A stretch of DNA of 64,000 nt, from the NCBI RefSeq assembly GCF_008728515.1, contig NC_044986.1:61245159-61309158 (forward strand), given 5' to 3'. Position 1 is the stretch's first letter, and each line of letters starts with the position of its first letter. The translations under genes were made by a program, and so were the position numbers. Positions 1 through 13,060 of this stretch are shown piece by piece. The stretch comes from Papio anubis. Its lineage: Eukaryota; Chordata; Mammalia; Primates; Cercopithecidae. The notes under the pieces are model-generated. The model ran no database searches. It was not told the origin of the DNA and worked only from the letters and a program-made list of their open reading frames with translations.

Positions 1-2095
1 AGTTTTACTATTCTGGATATGAATAGCCAGTTATCTTAGCACCATTTATTGAGTAGGGAGTCCTTTCTCATTGCTAATTTTTGTCAACTTTGTTGAAGAT
101 CATATGCTTATAGGTGCACAGATTTATTTTTTGGTTCTCTATTCTGTTCCATCAGTTTATGTGCCTGTTTTTGTAACAGTACCATGCTGTTATGGTTACT
201 GTAGCCTTATAGCATAGTTTGAAGTCAGGTAATGTGATGACTCTGGATTTTGGGGGGATTTTTTTGCTTAAGATTGTTTTGGCTATTCAGGGTTTTTTGG
301 TTGTTTCACATGAATTTTAGAATAGATTTTTTCTAGTTCTGTGTAAAATGACATTCGTAGTTTGATAGGAATAACAAAATTTGTAGATTGCTTTGGGTGG
401 TACTGCCATTTTAATGATTTTGATCTTCCAATCCATGAACATAAAATGTTTTTCCATTTGTTTGTATCCTCTATGATTACTTTCGTCAATGATTTGATGC
501 TCTCTTTGTAGAGCTCTTTCTCCTTCTGGGTTAGATGTATTCCCAGATGTTTTATTTTATTTTTATTTTTTGGTATGTGTGGCTATTGTAAATGGGATTG
601 AGTTCATTTGGCTTTCACTTTGAATATTATTGGTGTATTAAAATGCTACTGTTTTTTAAACATTAATTTTGTATCCTGAAACTTTGCTGAAGTTGTTCAC
701 CAGATCTAAGGGCATTTTGCTAGAGTATTTAGGCTAGGTAGAGAATTATATGTCATCAGTGGAGAAAGTTTTACTTCTTTCCCTATTTGGATGATTTTGT
801 ATATTTTTATTTTCCCTAATGGCTCTGGCTAGGGCTTCTAATACTATGTTAAAAAGAATTGGTGAGAGTGGACATCCATATCTTATTCCAGTTCTCAGAG
901 GAGATGCTGCCACCTTTTGCTCATTCATGATGATGTTGGCTGTGGGTTTGTCATAGATGACTCATTATTTTGAGGTATGCTCCTTTGATTCCTAGTGTCT
1001 TGACAGTTTTTATCATGAACGCATGTCAGATTTTGTCAAAATCTATTTCCACATGTATTGAAATGATCATATGTTTTGTGTTTTTAATTCTATTTATGTG
1101 GTGACTCACATGTTTTGATTTGCATATGTTTAGCAACTTTGCATTCCAGGAGTAAAGCCTACGTGATCATGATGAGTCAACTTTTTGATGAATTGATGAA
1201 TTCAGTTTGTTAGTGTTTTGTTGAGAATTTTTGTGTCTCTATTCATTAGAGATATTGGCCTGATGTTTTCTCTTTTTTTGTGCCTCTGCCAAGTTTTGGC
1301 ATCAGGATGATGCTGGCTTCATAGAATGAGTTAAGGAGGAGTTCCCTCTCCTTAAATTTTTTTGGAATAGTTTCATTAGAGTTGGCATCAGTTTTTCTTT
1401 GTACATGTGGTAGAATTTGCCTATGAATCCATCTGGTCCAGGGCTTTTTAAATTTGGTAGTATTTTTAAATTACTGATTTAATATCAGAGCTTATTATTC
1501 ATCTGTTCAGGGTCTCATATTCTGCCTAGTTCAATCTTTGAACATTGTGTGTTTCCAGGAATTTATCCATTTCCTCTAGATTTTATAGTTTGTATCACAA
1601 AGTGTCCTTAACAGTTTCTGAACATTTTTGTATTTCTGTAGGATTAGTTCTGGTGTCATCTTTTCTGATTGTGTTTATTTGGATCTCCTCTCTTTTCTAA
1701 TTTATTAATCTAGCTAGCAGTCTATCAATCTTTTTAATCTTTTCAAAGTACCAACTCTTGATTTTATCTTTTATCTGGATTATTGCATCTCAATTTTGTT
1801 CATTTATGCTCTGATTTTAGCTATTTCTCTTCTGCTAGTTTTGGGGTTAGCTCATTCTTATTTTTCTAGTTCTCCTAAGTGCAATGGTAGGTTGTTAATT
1901 TGAAATATTTTATAACTTCTTGATGTAAGTATTTAATTCTAGACACTTTCTTCTTAACACTTTATTGTTGCATCCCAGAGATTTTGGTGTATTGTGTCTC
2001 TCTTTTCATTAATTTCAAATAATTTTTTAATTTCTGCCTTAATTTTGTTGTTTACCCAACAATCATTCAAGAGCAAGTTATTTAATTTCCATGTA
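1..2095 (-). mobile_element. LINE-1 ORF2 fragment, antisense, cut by window edge
   Basis: Read on the minus strand this is L1 ORF2, from about a quarter of the way into the protein (near 2095) to near the C-terminal third at position 1, where the window cuts it. Two open stretches survive. Positions 283-489 carry the post-RT region containing NKWKN and WIGR; 746-928 carry the RT motif GCPLSPILFNIVLEALARAI. The catalytic FADD motif is degenerate, reading STDD near 750. Frameshifts and stops separate the pieces, so it is dead. Divergence suggests an older primate L1 (L1PB/L1MA age), but the subfamily cannot be assigned by eye because the 3' UTR is outside the window. Confidence 0.9.
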
Positions 2096-2160
2096 GTCCA
2101 CATTTTCTTTACCCATTCTTGCATTGATAGACACTTAGGTTATTGCATATATTAGGAACA
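2096..2160 (-). mobile_element. Short L1 3'-end fragment, antisense
   Basis: Directly after the ORF2 fragment the sequence jumps to the antisense of the extreme ORF2 3' end (the ctttacccattc...ttgatagacactt stretch, matching the 'wait-for-insect' region found again near 34150 and 46790). The jump means either a rearranged copy or a second fragment. Confidence 0.5.
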
Positions 2161-2400
2161 ACTAAATTTGAAAGCATGGCTCTTTGAATTCTTCTCTTGG
2201 AATAGCTAGAACAAAAATAAGAAGTATCAGAGATGGAAAATAAGTAATGGGCCATTTAGAAATGTTGCTGTGGCAAAAAAAAAAAAAACACTTTATAAAT
2301 AAGAAAATTTGTGATTTTTTCAATCATATTATATTTTGTCTTTTACCCTGCTGTTTACTTCAGAGCATGCACAGACCCCACGTTGCCCACTGGCTATTTG
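2161..2400. other. Short spacer
   Basis: AT-rich sequence with an A14-type run near 2275-2288. No gene or repeat family recognised. Confidence 0.4.
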
Positions 2401-5306
2401 GATCAACTTTGTTGAATTATAAATTACACATAAAACAAAATGCAACGATTCCATGAGTTCTTTGAGTTTTGTCAAATTGACCCACTGGTGTACTCATCAT
2501 CAGAGTCAAGGAAAATAATATTGGCACAATTTCTTTCCGAGTCAATTTCTTGCTTTAGCCCCATTTTCTGCTTTATGTATCTATAGATTTTATTGACTTT
2601 TCTAGAATTTCTTGTAAATGGAGTCATACAATGTGCTGTTTTGAGAAGGATACTTTGTGTTCTGCTTTTTTAAATGATTCATCTGTGTTGTTATACATAT
2701 TCGTTTCTTATTTTTACTTCTGATTCTATTGTTCGTGATCATATTACATAAAATACACGCCATCCCCGACATCACACGTAGTTTATCTGTTGATCTGGTG
2801 ATGGATATACAAGTGACTTCTAGGTTTTGACTTTTACCAACAAAATTGGTACAAACTTTGTGTGTATATCTTTGAGAAGATATGCCTGTTGGCTTCTGTT
2901 TAGTAAGTACCTAAGAGCAGCATGGGTAGACTATATGGTGAGTGAATGTTTAACTTTTCAATAAACAGATCAACTGATTGCCAAATTTACAGTAACATTT
3001 CATGTTCTCAATAGCAATGTATAAGAGTTATAGATGAGTCATATCCTCCCAAACACTTGATATTGTCATTCTTTAAATTCGCTCATTCTAATGGTGCGTT
3101 GTGCTATCTCATTGCAGCCTTAGATTTCTGTAATTATGTTCATCTTCTTTTTATATGTTTTTTGGTCATTTATCTTCTTTTGGTAAATACTTGTTTAAAT
3201 ATTTTCCCCATTTTGCTGGGTTCTTTGTCTCATTGATTTATAAGAAATTTTTATGCAAACTGGATGTATGTTCTATGACAGATACAATACATATTTTCTT
3301 AGTCTGTGGATTAGTTTTTCATTTTCTTAACCATAATTTTCATCAGATTTTAAATACTGATTAGTTCCAATTTGTTAATTTTTAATCTATGATTTGTAAT
3401 CTTAGTAACCTAAGAAACCTTTGCCTACCTCAGTATTATAAACATTAATCTTACATTATCCTCTAGAAATTTTAATATTTTTGCTTTTAAATTAGGCCTA
3501 TGATCCTGTTGACTTAATTTCATGTATGACATGAGATACTGGTAAAGTCTAATATTTTTTCTTGTGAATATTAGATTTTTCTAGATGATTCTTTTTCACT
3601 AAATAACCTTTTCACAAGGTTGTACTTTGACCTTGTATGTTGGCTGTTTCTGAATTCTCTATTATTTTCCATTGATCTATATATTTATACTTACACGAAT
3701 GTATACCTGTCAATACAAATATCTAAGATACATTTTAAAATTAATGTTATTTTTCTAACTTTTGTCTTTGTTTTCACAATTATTTGAGCTATTTTAACTC
3801 ATTTACATGTCAATATAAATTTTGTAATCACTTGACATGTACAAAATGCCTCCTGGGATGTTGATTGAGACTCCAATAAATTTATAGATGTAATTTTCAG
3901 GATTTTGACAGTTGACATCTTCAGAATGTCTTCTCATGCATAAACATCTAATTCTGCTCCATTTATTTTGGTTTCTTTAATTCTTATCAGCAATGTTTTA
4001 TAGTTTTCAGTACACAGGTCCTGAGTGTACTTTGTTTAATTTATCACAATTCTGGCTATGTTAAATGGCATATTTTTATTTCAAGTGCAAATTATTTATT
4101 AGTATATAGCAGCATTGCTATATACTATATACTACTAGTATATAATTAGTTTTCATAGCTTTATTTTCATAGGTTATGGAGGATTTTCTACATATATAAT
4201 CATGCTTTGTGTGAATAAATTCACTTCTTTTTTTCCAATACATATATTTTTCTACCTTTTAATTGTATTATGACATCAAATAGGATTTTTATTGCAAGGT
4301 AGAATGGAAGTGATTATCCCAAATCTTAGAAAGAAAGCACTGAGTGTTTTATTATTAATTATGAAGCTTCCAGTTGGTTTATCATAACTGTGTTCTCATT
4401 AGCTTATGGAATTTCCTTTCTCTTAATAGCTTTCTGAAGATTTCTATTATGAAATTTATGCCAAGCTTTATGAAAACCTTTTCACCATCTATTGAAGTAA
4501 TCACACTTTCCTTTTATTCTATTAATACAGTAAATTAAATTGATTGTTGCTGAAAAAGTTAAACCAGACTTGTGTTCTTGTTATGAATTCTACTTGTTGA
4601 TATAGTATTATTCTCTTATGTGTTTTTGATTTTGATTCAATAATATATTTTTAAGAATTTGATTGATGTTTATATTTAATATTCAATTATAATTTTCTCT
4701 TTTGTAATATATTTATTTAGTTTTTAGAATAAGTGTAATCCTGACCTTAAAAAATAAGTTAGGAAGTGTATCAACCTCCAATGTTAGTTGAAATAGTTTA
4801 TATATAGATAATGTTATACGTAGTATTCCATTCCAATTTGAAAGAATTCAATGGTAAGCCGTCAAGACATGGATTATCATTTAGAGTAAAAATTGTGTAT
4901 ATGGGTATAATTAATTTAATTGTTTTAAGTCTATTTCTGTGTTTTATTATTTTGTGACTCTATTTTGTTAACTTTTGTTCTATAAATAATTTATAATATA
5001 ATTACTTAACTAATAACAATCTACTTTTAATCAATATTTTATTACTTAAAAAAATGTAAGATTCTTATACCACTGAACTTCTACCTAACTCTCCATTTCT
5101 TTATGATATTGCTGTCTTCATTTTAACTCTACAGTTGTTATACATCTCACAGTACATTATAATAAATTTAAATAATTGCCTTTAAATAATATTGATGAAA
5201 AAAAGTTCTATATATTTACCTGCATATTGACTAATTTACTATTTTGGAGTTCTTTACTCCTTTTTGTGGATCCTAAGGGGATTTTTCATGTCTAAAGTAC
5301 TTTATC

Positions 5307-5345
5307 TTTTTTTTTTTTTTTTTTTTTTTGGGGTTTTTTTATTTC

Positions 5346-5382
<37 letters not shown>
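5307..5382. repeat. Double poly-T tract
   Basis: A run of about 23 T (5307-5329), GGGG, a shorter T run, a 10-bp non-T segment, then about 32 T (5351-5382), all inside the old L1M. On the minus strand these are A tracts. They may be expanded slippage tracts or the tail of an otherwise lost retroposed sequence. Confidence 0.9.
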
Positions 5383-5383
<1 letters not shown>

Positions 5384-6179
5384 GTGGATTTCTACTGACA
5401 ATAGATCTGCTCAGCTTTTGTTGTCAGACAATAGGCTTGATTTTGTCTTTAATTTTGGTAGACATTTCATTGAGCCTAAAATTTTATGTTGCTTTTCTTC
5501 ACCCCCTCAGCATTTTTAGATATTGCTTTATTGTCATCCAGATGAAATAGATTTTAATAAATATTCTGTCATTATTATCTTTGCTCTTCTGGAAATAATA
5601 TGCTTTTTAGACTTGGTACTAGTAATATCTTTTAAATAATTAGTTTTAAGCAATTTTATTTTGACGTGCCAATTTGTAGTATTATTTGGCTCTATCATGT
5701 TTGAAATTTGCTTTTCTAGCATTTTGGATTGTGTGTTTACAGTTTTTATCAATATTTAGAAATGTTTTGTCCTAAAGTACATTTTAGTGACATGTTATTC
5801 TTTGGACTCCAGTTGTACATTTGCTACATTGCTTGCATAGTACCATAAATCTTTGTGTCTATATTCTTTTTATTTCAATCTTTTATCTTACAGTGCTTTA
5901 TAAAAATTATATCGTTATTTACTCAATTTCATTGATGTTTTTTCAAAAGTCTTCATTGCACTTTTAATTTAAGTCAGTGAAATGTCAAAACCAAAAGTTA
6001 CCTTTTTTATCTTCAAGAGTGTAGTTACATTTTTAATATATCTTTCATTCCTGTCCTCATTATGTTCACATTTTTCTTCAAATAGTTGAGCATTTAACAT
6101 ATTTAAAAGAGCAAAAGCTTTTATAATATATTTGTCTGTTCATTTTATCATCTCTTTCATTTATGTGCCATGTGCCTGC

Positions 6180-6350
6180 TTTTTTTTTTTTTTTTTTTTT
6201 TTTTTGACATGGTTTCACTCTTGTCACCCAGGCTGGAGCAGTGCAATGGCATAATCTTGGCTCACTGTAACCTCTGCCTTCCCGGCTCAAGCAATTCTCC
6301 TGCCTTAGTTTCCAGAGTGGTTGAGACTACAGGCACATGCCCCCTCACTT
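6180..6350 (-). mobile_element. 5'-truncated Alu, antisense
   Basis: A poly-T head at 6180-6205 is followed by antisense Alu right-arm sequence (tcacccaggctgg, ggctcactgtaacctc), stopping near 6350 where the linker and left arm should begin. It is therefore a 5'-truncated copy, inserted in the ancient L1M. The 125-codon open frame across 6170-6547 is only an Alu/L1 readthrough. Confidence 0.9.
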
Positions 6351-6429
6351 GTCGACTTTTTTGCCTTCTTGTATTGACTGACATTTTTCTTGGTTATAGT
6401 TTTCTGCTTAGTCATATATATATATGTTT

Positions 6430-6716
6430 CTTTTTGAAACGCAATCTCTCTATGTTGCCGGGCTGCAGTGCAGTGGCACCATCTCGACTCACTGGAACCT
6501 CCGCCTCCCAGGTTCCAGCAATTCTCCTGCCTCAGTCTCCAGAGTAGCTGGGACTGCAGGAGCACGCCACCATGCCCTGCTAATTTTTGTAGTTTTTTAG
6601 TAGAGATGGGGTTTCACCACATTAGCCAGGCTGGTTTCGAACTCCTGACCTCGTTATTGGCCCACCTTAGCCTCCCAAAATGCTGAGATTACAGGCATGA
6701 GCCACCATGCTTGGCC
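6430..6716 (-). mobile_element. Full-length Alu (S/J-like), antisense
   Basis: A complete dimeric Alu read backwards, from 'gaaacgcaatctctc' to 'ccaccatgcttggcc'. It has no long T tail, only a short T-rich stretch. The number of substitutions suggests an older AluS/J member. It lies about 80 bp right of the truncated Alu in the same orientation, and both interrupt the same L1M. Confidence 0.93.
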
Positions 6717-7499
6717 ATATGTCTTAATTTTTTACTGAAGACTGGCAATTATAAATTTCATTTTTTTTCTAATTATCTCTACTCCTTTCAAGAGTATTGG
6801 CTTTTGTCTCTGAAGTCAGGTAAGTGACTTCCGAATTGGCTTTATTATTTGATAATTTATTTTACTGTGTTTTTCTTTGGGGTAGGCAGAAGGAAAAGGA
6901 CTAGAGGAGTTTTTATCCTAGAACACAACGTCCATTACTATGGTATTATATTTCTGGGATTGCTACCAGAAACCCTTTAATTTATCATGATTTCCCAATT
7001 ATGGAGGATGAAAATTTAAATTAACCCTTGCCATTTATTTGCTTTGAAAAATTTTTAAGTTGATAGCTCCAAAATAATTTGTTTTGCCTTCAAGATGATC
7101 TTTGATAGGACTTAATAGATTTTTACCCTAGCCATGCACTCACTAGGCTCATGGTTTAAGGTTGCCCCTATGCCAGTTTCTGGAAGTTTTTCTTCTGTAT
7201 ATCTCCACATCTCTGTTACTCTGCCATTCATATTCTAGCTATCTTGGCCTTCCCAAACTCAAGCTTTATTTGACTTTCTCATTCTTGGGCTACACTCTGG
7301 AAATTGCCTCACTTAGAAACTGGGATGATGATGTCAACTTGTATGTTTTTATATTCTTAGATTCACAGTTATGCATTCTCCATTGTACAAAATGTGAAAA
7401 CAATGTTTATGTAACTTTCCCCAGATTGGTTTCTACTATTATCTCATGGTTAGAATGGAAGTATGCCCATTGTATTTTAGAAAGATGCACAAAAATCTG

Positions 7500-8155
7500 T
7501 CAGAAGTAGACTCAGACACTAGGAAAAGGAATCCAAGTTTTAGACAACAGGGCTTTTAAGATACATGATTAGGAAAGTATCAGGCCTCCTTTTCCTTTAT
7601 CAGAGTCCAGGATGTTAATACCAATATAATATGGTGAATCTTTGGCTTCACTCTCATGCTGCCAGCTGAGTTGTAAGGAACAACTGTCCCTTCGCTTCTG
7701 TAGTCAGAGTCATGGGAGAAAGACTTGCAATTTAGTTATATAATGTTTCATGTTGGTGGCAGAACTGACTGGATCAGCATTTATTGTTGGTGAAGCAAGA
7801 TCTCTTTCCTGTTATCAAAAGAGGCTGGAGTTTAAGGAGTCTAATTGACTAAGAGTACTGCCTTAAACACTGGGTCTTAGTCATTTTCCATGGAACTTTG
7901 CAACAGGCTTATTTATCATGTAAAAAACAAGCCTGCAGAGAATTAGCCTTGGACAAATGACCTTGCAATACATGAGTTTTATAACCTACTTAAAACGAGA
8001 GTGAGATAATTTTCAGAACCCTAACATAGGAGGTATCTATACAGGAATATAAAAATATCCTAGTAGGTAAGAATTATACCATTGAATCATTTATTTATTA
8101 CATGGTTCCATGGCTAAAGTTTATTTATTTATTTATTTTTGCTTCCAAATAACAT
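7500..8155. other. Spacer without recognisable gene
   Basis: Possibly the eroded 5' tip of the preceding L1M. A short TTTA repeat lies at 8120-8140. Nothing else is identifiable. Confidence 0.4.
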
Positions 8156-8640
8156 TTTATTTGTTATCTGTTACTACTAAATAACAATTTAAAACTAAAA
8201 TTAACAGCTTAAAACAACAAACATTTATTATCTCATATAGTTTCTGAGGGTCAGAAATCCTAAAACAGATTAGTTTAATGGTTCTGGCTCAGGGTGTCTC
8301 ATTAGGTTGTAGTCAAGCTATTGGCTAGCATTTCTGCCCTTTGAAAGCTGCACTCGTATGGGTGCTGACAGCAGATTTCAGTTAGCAATCATATGGCTTT
8401 GCTCAAGGCCTGGTAGCGGGCTTCCCCCAGTATGAGAAAAATCGAAGAATAAGGTTAAACAAGACAGAAACTGCAGTATCTGTCAGAATCTAATCTCAGA
8501 AGTAACACACTATCACTTTAACAGTCTATTGATCAAATAGGAAAGCAACTGTGATACAGTGTGAAAGGGACCTACACAAGGTCATCAATACTAAGAGACA
8601 GGATTATTGGGGTTCTACCTGGAGAAGAATGTCTACTCCA
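8155..8640 (-). mobile_element. MLT1-type MaLR solo LTR, antisense
   Basis: The segment reads backwards as a mammalian MaLR LTR. It starts with 'gttatctgttactact' and 'aaaacaacaaacatttatta', the reverse complement of the typical LTR 3' end (AATAAATG polyadenylation region). It continues through 'ggttctggctcaggg' and ends near 8640 with the LTR 5' part ('gatacagtgtgaaaggga'). No second LTR or internal region is seen, so it is a solo LTR. Subfamily is not assigned. Confidence 0.7.
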
Positions 8641-9429
8641 ATTCTCCCTTTGGCACCTAATGGTTCATATCTTTCCCACATAAAAATATTCTGAGCCCAT
8701 ACCAAGGCCCCCATGTCTCATCCCATTATACCCAAAGCACAATAGTGCCTAGAACATAGTAGCTCATCATATACATTTTTTTAAATTATTGGAAATTCAA
8801 ACATAATCAAACTTTTGTTCTTTTTGTTTTTAAATATAACCTAGTAAGTAATCAGAAAAACCAGTTTATGTCAATTTGCTGAATTTCATAAAGTAAAATA
8901 AGAAATAATTTTCTTCAGTTTTTGTATGATGTATGCTATATACCTTTCCTGTTTAAAATATTAATTTTTTGGTATAGATTAATGAAATATTCATTTCTTT
9001 GATTAGAAATGTGAGGGCCTCAGGTACTATTTGTGTTTGTCATTTCATAAAGTAACACATTCAACTTGAGAGAACCATCAAAAGATGATGTGAATTTTAG
9101 GGTTATTTCAATAAAATTAAAAAGATTTCCTACAAAATTATCAAAGCACCCAGAATGCAATTTTTTAATCTAATGCGTTTTCTTCCTGAAAACATATTAC
9201 TAATTAAAGAGGTCATTCTGAATGAAGACATATTCCATTGAGATCATAGTTTCTTCATGGAGCTACTCAATGAGTTGCCATTAATTCAAATACAATGTTA
9301 ACATATCTTATCACCTATAATTTGCATGAAATATATTGTGTATTACAGGTAATTATAATCTCCCTCTCTCCCTTCTCTTTTTTTTCTTTTTAAAGTTATT
9401 TTTGAAAGGTAAAAGCAGAGGTTTCATAA
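8641..9429. other. AT-rich spacer
   Basis: No gene found. At 8735-8770 a phrase like 'gtgcctagaacatagtag' resembles the 3' end of MIR/L2 elements but is too short to be sure. Confidence 0.4.
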
Positions 9430-9525
9430 GGTTTAGTAGATTAAATAAGGTAACATGATAGGACTGGGATTCAAGTTTGGGATTTGTGATTGCAAGAACA
9501 CTGATCCTTCCATGAAAGCATTGCT
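9430..9525 (-). mobile_element. Probable MIR fragment, antisense
   Basis: The stretch 'ggactgggattcaagtttgg' followed by 'aacactgatccttcc' matches the antisense MIR core pattern (inverse of the tRNA-derived SINE body). It is very diverged. Confidence 0.45.
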
Positions 9526-10440
9526 GATTTCCATGACACTATATCTAATACAAATTATACATTACTATAATATAATAAGATTGGTTTTCAAAATGAACAT
9601 TATTATCTTTTCACAAGAATATTAACTCACATATTAAACTAAGAGTAAAAAAGTACAGAGAAATACACATTATTTTATAATAGAGATGTTAAAGTGAAAA
9701 TTAACAATTAGACTCAGTTTTAATAGTTTTAATATTGTATCCTAAGATAATCACCAAAAGTACATACTGCTTAGGTACAATTTGGAAACTAAATGTGACT
9801 CCAGGAAGCTTATGTTAAGAGGCCAGATATTTTGGACTATTCTTTACATATACTAAAATATTAGATAATCATACCAGAGGTGGGAACATCGAAAAGATTA
9901 AACTGAGTATTGGTGAAGATTTAAGAATATATTTTGCTAACTGAAATATGTAAGTTTAATTAGAATATGTCTTTGTACTAGAGTATCACAGAAGATAACC
10001 AATAAGAAAATGATTTGAAATCTGATTTTATGCCAAAAGGCAAAGAAAATAGTTATGGAATTTGAACATCTAAAATCACTTAAGCAAGATACGAGTTAGG
10101 CAAAAATTGTATACTGTTCCTTAATTATAAATTACTACCAGGGATGTATTTATGAAAAACATCACTGACAATTTTTATACTCAGGATGAAATAAAATATT
10201 TTATACATGGTGTGCCTCATGTGGATGCAGTATGTGTAATATAACATATCCTATTAATCTTGCCATTTTTAGTTAATTAGCTTTCTTGTGTACATCAATT
10301 TAAGATTGGATATGAAGTATATAAACAGAAGTCACAGGATGAATGGTAAGATCCTGGATATAAATTATGGAAATTTGGAGACTTAACTCCCTGCATTACT
10401 TCTCAAAGAGTTTTCTTAGGTTAAGACACAGCTTAGAAAG
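9526..10440. other. AT-rich spacer
   Basis: No family or gene recognised; frequent stops in all frames. Confidence 0.4.
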
Positions 10441-10444
10441 GACA

Positions 10445-10530
10445 TTTTGTCTTTTGCTCACTGTCGTATCCTAAGGGCCGAGGGTCTTTGGCATATTGTA
10501 TATGCTCAATAAATAATATTTGAATAAGTG
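10445..10530 (+). mobile_element. Probable L2/MIR 3'-end fragment
   Basis: The phrases 'tgctcactgtcgtatcc' and 'tgctcaataaataatatttg' match the conserved 3' end shared by mammalian L2 and MIR copies. Only about 85 bp is recognisable. Confidence 0.55.
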
Positions 10531-12249
10531 ACTGAGTCCCCATTTACCAATGGGAAAAAAAAAAAATTGAAAATGCCCAAAGGGACATAGGTGTGTGTGT
10601 GCGTGCTTGTATATTTGAATGCATTTTACAATACAAATTGTATAGCTAAACATATTGTATATCTAATATACAACTATAGAGAGATTTTCTAAAGGAAAGC
10701 AAATGAACAATATGTTGGATAATATTGCATCTCCACATGATGTAGCTTAACTAGCATTCTTTTTTTTCCCCCTTAGATAACAAATTTTTAGCCAGCAAGG
10801 TCCCTAATACAACAGGGCTTTTGTATTAAATCAGTGAGAGTGAATTACTTAGTGACTTCTAAACAAATGCTGTTTCTTCACTCTTTGTTTATGGTAAATG
10901 TTCTGGAAAAAATACAGAAATTTTGATCTATTTTTTCAAATATCTATAATTTATCTTTGAGGATCCCTTATGTTTTGCTCTAATGAGTCGTGATTTGTTC
11001 ACATAATATTAGGGTAAAACTTGTACAGAAAAGTAATTGCTTCAAATTTTGTTATGATTATTTTTGTCTTTGTGGGTGTGACATTTAGATTTTTGGGGTA
11101 GTTTTTATTTGTAATGTGTCAACAATTTTTTTTAAGTAGCAGGCATAAGTACGTTAATGTGCTTCTTTTCTTCCTAAGTTTTATTGATAAGACTACAAAT
11201 TAGTAAAAATTTATGTTTTTCTAAAAAGTTGCTGGTTCATCTGACATCCTTAATTTTCATTAATATCTTTTCAGAACCTAGATTTCAGAAAACTGACAAT
11301 TATTTTTGACATAATTTAACTAACCCAACTTAATGTCTTTAATTCAATAAATTTGTGTTTGGCTATATATTTTATTTCCACAATAAGAAGGACTCTTTCT
11401 ACTACTTAAATACATTAGTGACATTGTTGAAACTAGATGTAATGACACTAACTCTATTGTTAGCTGTGAGATCCAAAGGCATGTCTGCCTTAGATATGAC
11501 TGAAGAATTCAAACTGTCTCTTCCAGAAGTCCTTTCCAAAGAGAAGAAAAGTAGAAGCATCTGTTGTTCAAGAATGAAAATTGCATGACATTATAATCTT
11601 GAAAAATGCATGTTAATCTGAATAATATTTTGTATAACTTTTGAAAAATGTGGAATGTATCTTTATACATTACAGATACTCTTTAATATTATCTTAATCA
11701 TCTTATATATTTGGCCATTAATAATCGCAAATACTGTCTTTTTCAAATATATCTTGCTTCAGAGTGTCTTCATATGAAGAGTGGGACTTTTGCAATGATG
11801 CTAGGGACTTTGAACTTTGTGTATGTTGCTTGATAGCACTCTCAGAGATTTTCAACTTGAATTCTTTCCAAAATCAACCTTTGATTAAGCATATGTACTG
11901 AGATCTTTAATTTTGTTGACTTGGTGCTTGAAGATGAATTTTTACTTCTTAGTCTTTACTTAAATGATAATCATGACAGATTGCATTGCAAAGTCACTGA
12001 AAAAGATTAATCTGCAGCATTGTCACCTAAGAAAGACAAAAAATTTTAATGTTGAAACAGAAAACACAACTCTAGGAAATTTAAAGAAACTTCCTCAACA
12101 AATGTTGTTTTTGTTTGTGGGAATTAAAAGTATGAGTAATAATCATGAGAAGAAACTCATTTGTTTACATAAAGTTAATACACTATTGCTTTCATTAAAT
12201 TTCAGTGAGGTTTTTTACACAATATATACAGCCATGTAATCCATCATAC
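10531..12249. other. Spacer with unassigned open frames
   Basis: Two modest open frames occur, 11355-11588 (77 codons) and 11964-12239 (91 codons), with low-complexity AT-driven composition. I recognise no domain, no convincing splice signals and no repeat family. They are treated as chance frames. Confidence 0.35.
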
Positions 12250-13055
12250 ATATCAAGTTACAGAATATACCTAACACTCCAAAAACTCTTGGGCTCCTCC
12301 AAGTAGAGCTATTCTCATAACTTTCACAATTTTTTATCAAATGTGCTGCCTTCAGAATTTTAAAATTAATATAATGATATAGAATATACTTTTATGTATC
12401 TGCCTTCTTTTACATAGCATGATAACTGTGAAATCCATTCATGTTGCTGAATGCATCAGCAGTTCTTTCTTATTGATGTGCAGTACTCTACCGGAAAGAT
12501 ACATCACAGTTTTTAGTCCAATCTAGTTTTGAAAATTATTTGAACTTTTTCCAATGTAGGGCTATTATAAACAGTGTTGATACAAATGTTTTTGTATAAG
12601 TCTTTGTTGAAAAGATGCTTTCATTTTTGTAGGGTATATGTCCAGGAATCAAATTTTTGCATTATTGGGGAGGTTTAAACATAGATCAGCAGACTTTACC
12701 AAATGATTTTCAGGATATGTATCCATGTAAATTCCTACCAGCAATGCAGGAGAATTCCAATTGCCCATGTTCTAACAGAATATTATTATATTCTAAGATT
12801 AATTTTAAATATTCTGATGAGTGTATAGTGGAAGCATAGTATGATTTCAACTTGTATTTCTTTCATGACTAATTACCTTCTATGTTAATTGTTATTTTGC
12901 ATGTTTATTGCAAAGTGCCTATCCAGAATTTTTGTCCATCATTTTGTTGTGCTGTCTGTTGTTTTATGAATTTTATAGGATTCTTAATATTATAATCGAG
13001 TTATCTTTCTTATACTTGCATGAGCAGTCTCCTCAAACTGATACTTGCCTTTTTT
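12250..13055 (-). mobile_element. Ancient L1M 3' portion, antisense (left half)
   Basis: Antisense of an old L1 3' UTR and ORF2 C-terminal end: 'ccattcatgttgctg', 'cagtactctacc', 'gggctattataaacagtg', and 'cctaccagcaatg' near 12737. The element is interrupted by a MaLR provirus at 13061 and resumes at 15347. It is not coding. Confidence 0.75.
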
Positions 13056-13060
13056 GTCCT
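13056..13060. repeat. MaLR target-site duplication, left copy
   Basis: GTCCT directly precedes the 5' LTR and is repeated exactly at 15342-15346 after the 3' LTR. Five bp is the duplication length known for ERVL/MaLR integration. Confidence 0.9.

Larger units (their letters stand above)
2400..7500 (-). mobile_element. Ancient L1M element, nearly complete, antisense
   Basis: Left to right this follows an ancient mammalian L1 backwards. The 3' UTR end lies near 2400-3100, ORF2 C-terminal and RT regions follow to about 4900, then the ORF1-side region (5000-6200) and the 5' region to about 7500. Landmarks are antisense phrases shared with other old L1s, for example 'ctgggatgttgattgagactcc' -like wording around 3850 and 'cagcaatgttttatagtttt' at 3991. 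All reading frames are destroyed. Two Alus are inserted at 6180-6350 and 6430-6716, and long T tracts sit at 5307-5382. L1M-class is clear; the subfamily and the right boundary are not. Confidence 0.75.

Noticed and set aside
6170..6547. 125-codon plus-strand open frame
   Set aside because: It spans two antisense Alus and the L1M between them.
7162..7509. 115-codon plus-strand open frame
   Set aside because: It falls in the eroded 5' part of the ancient L1M; no domain, and composition follows the repeat.
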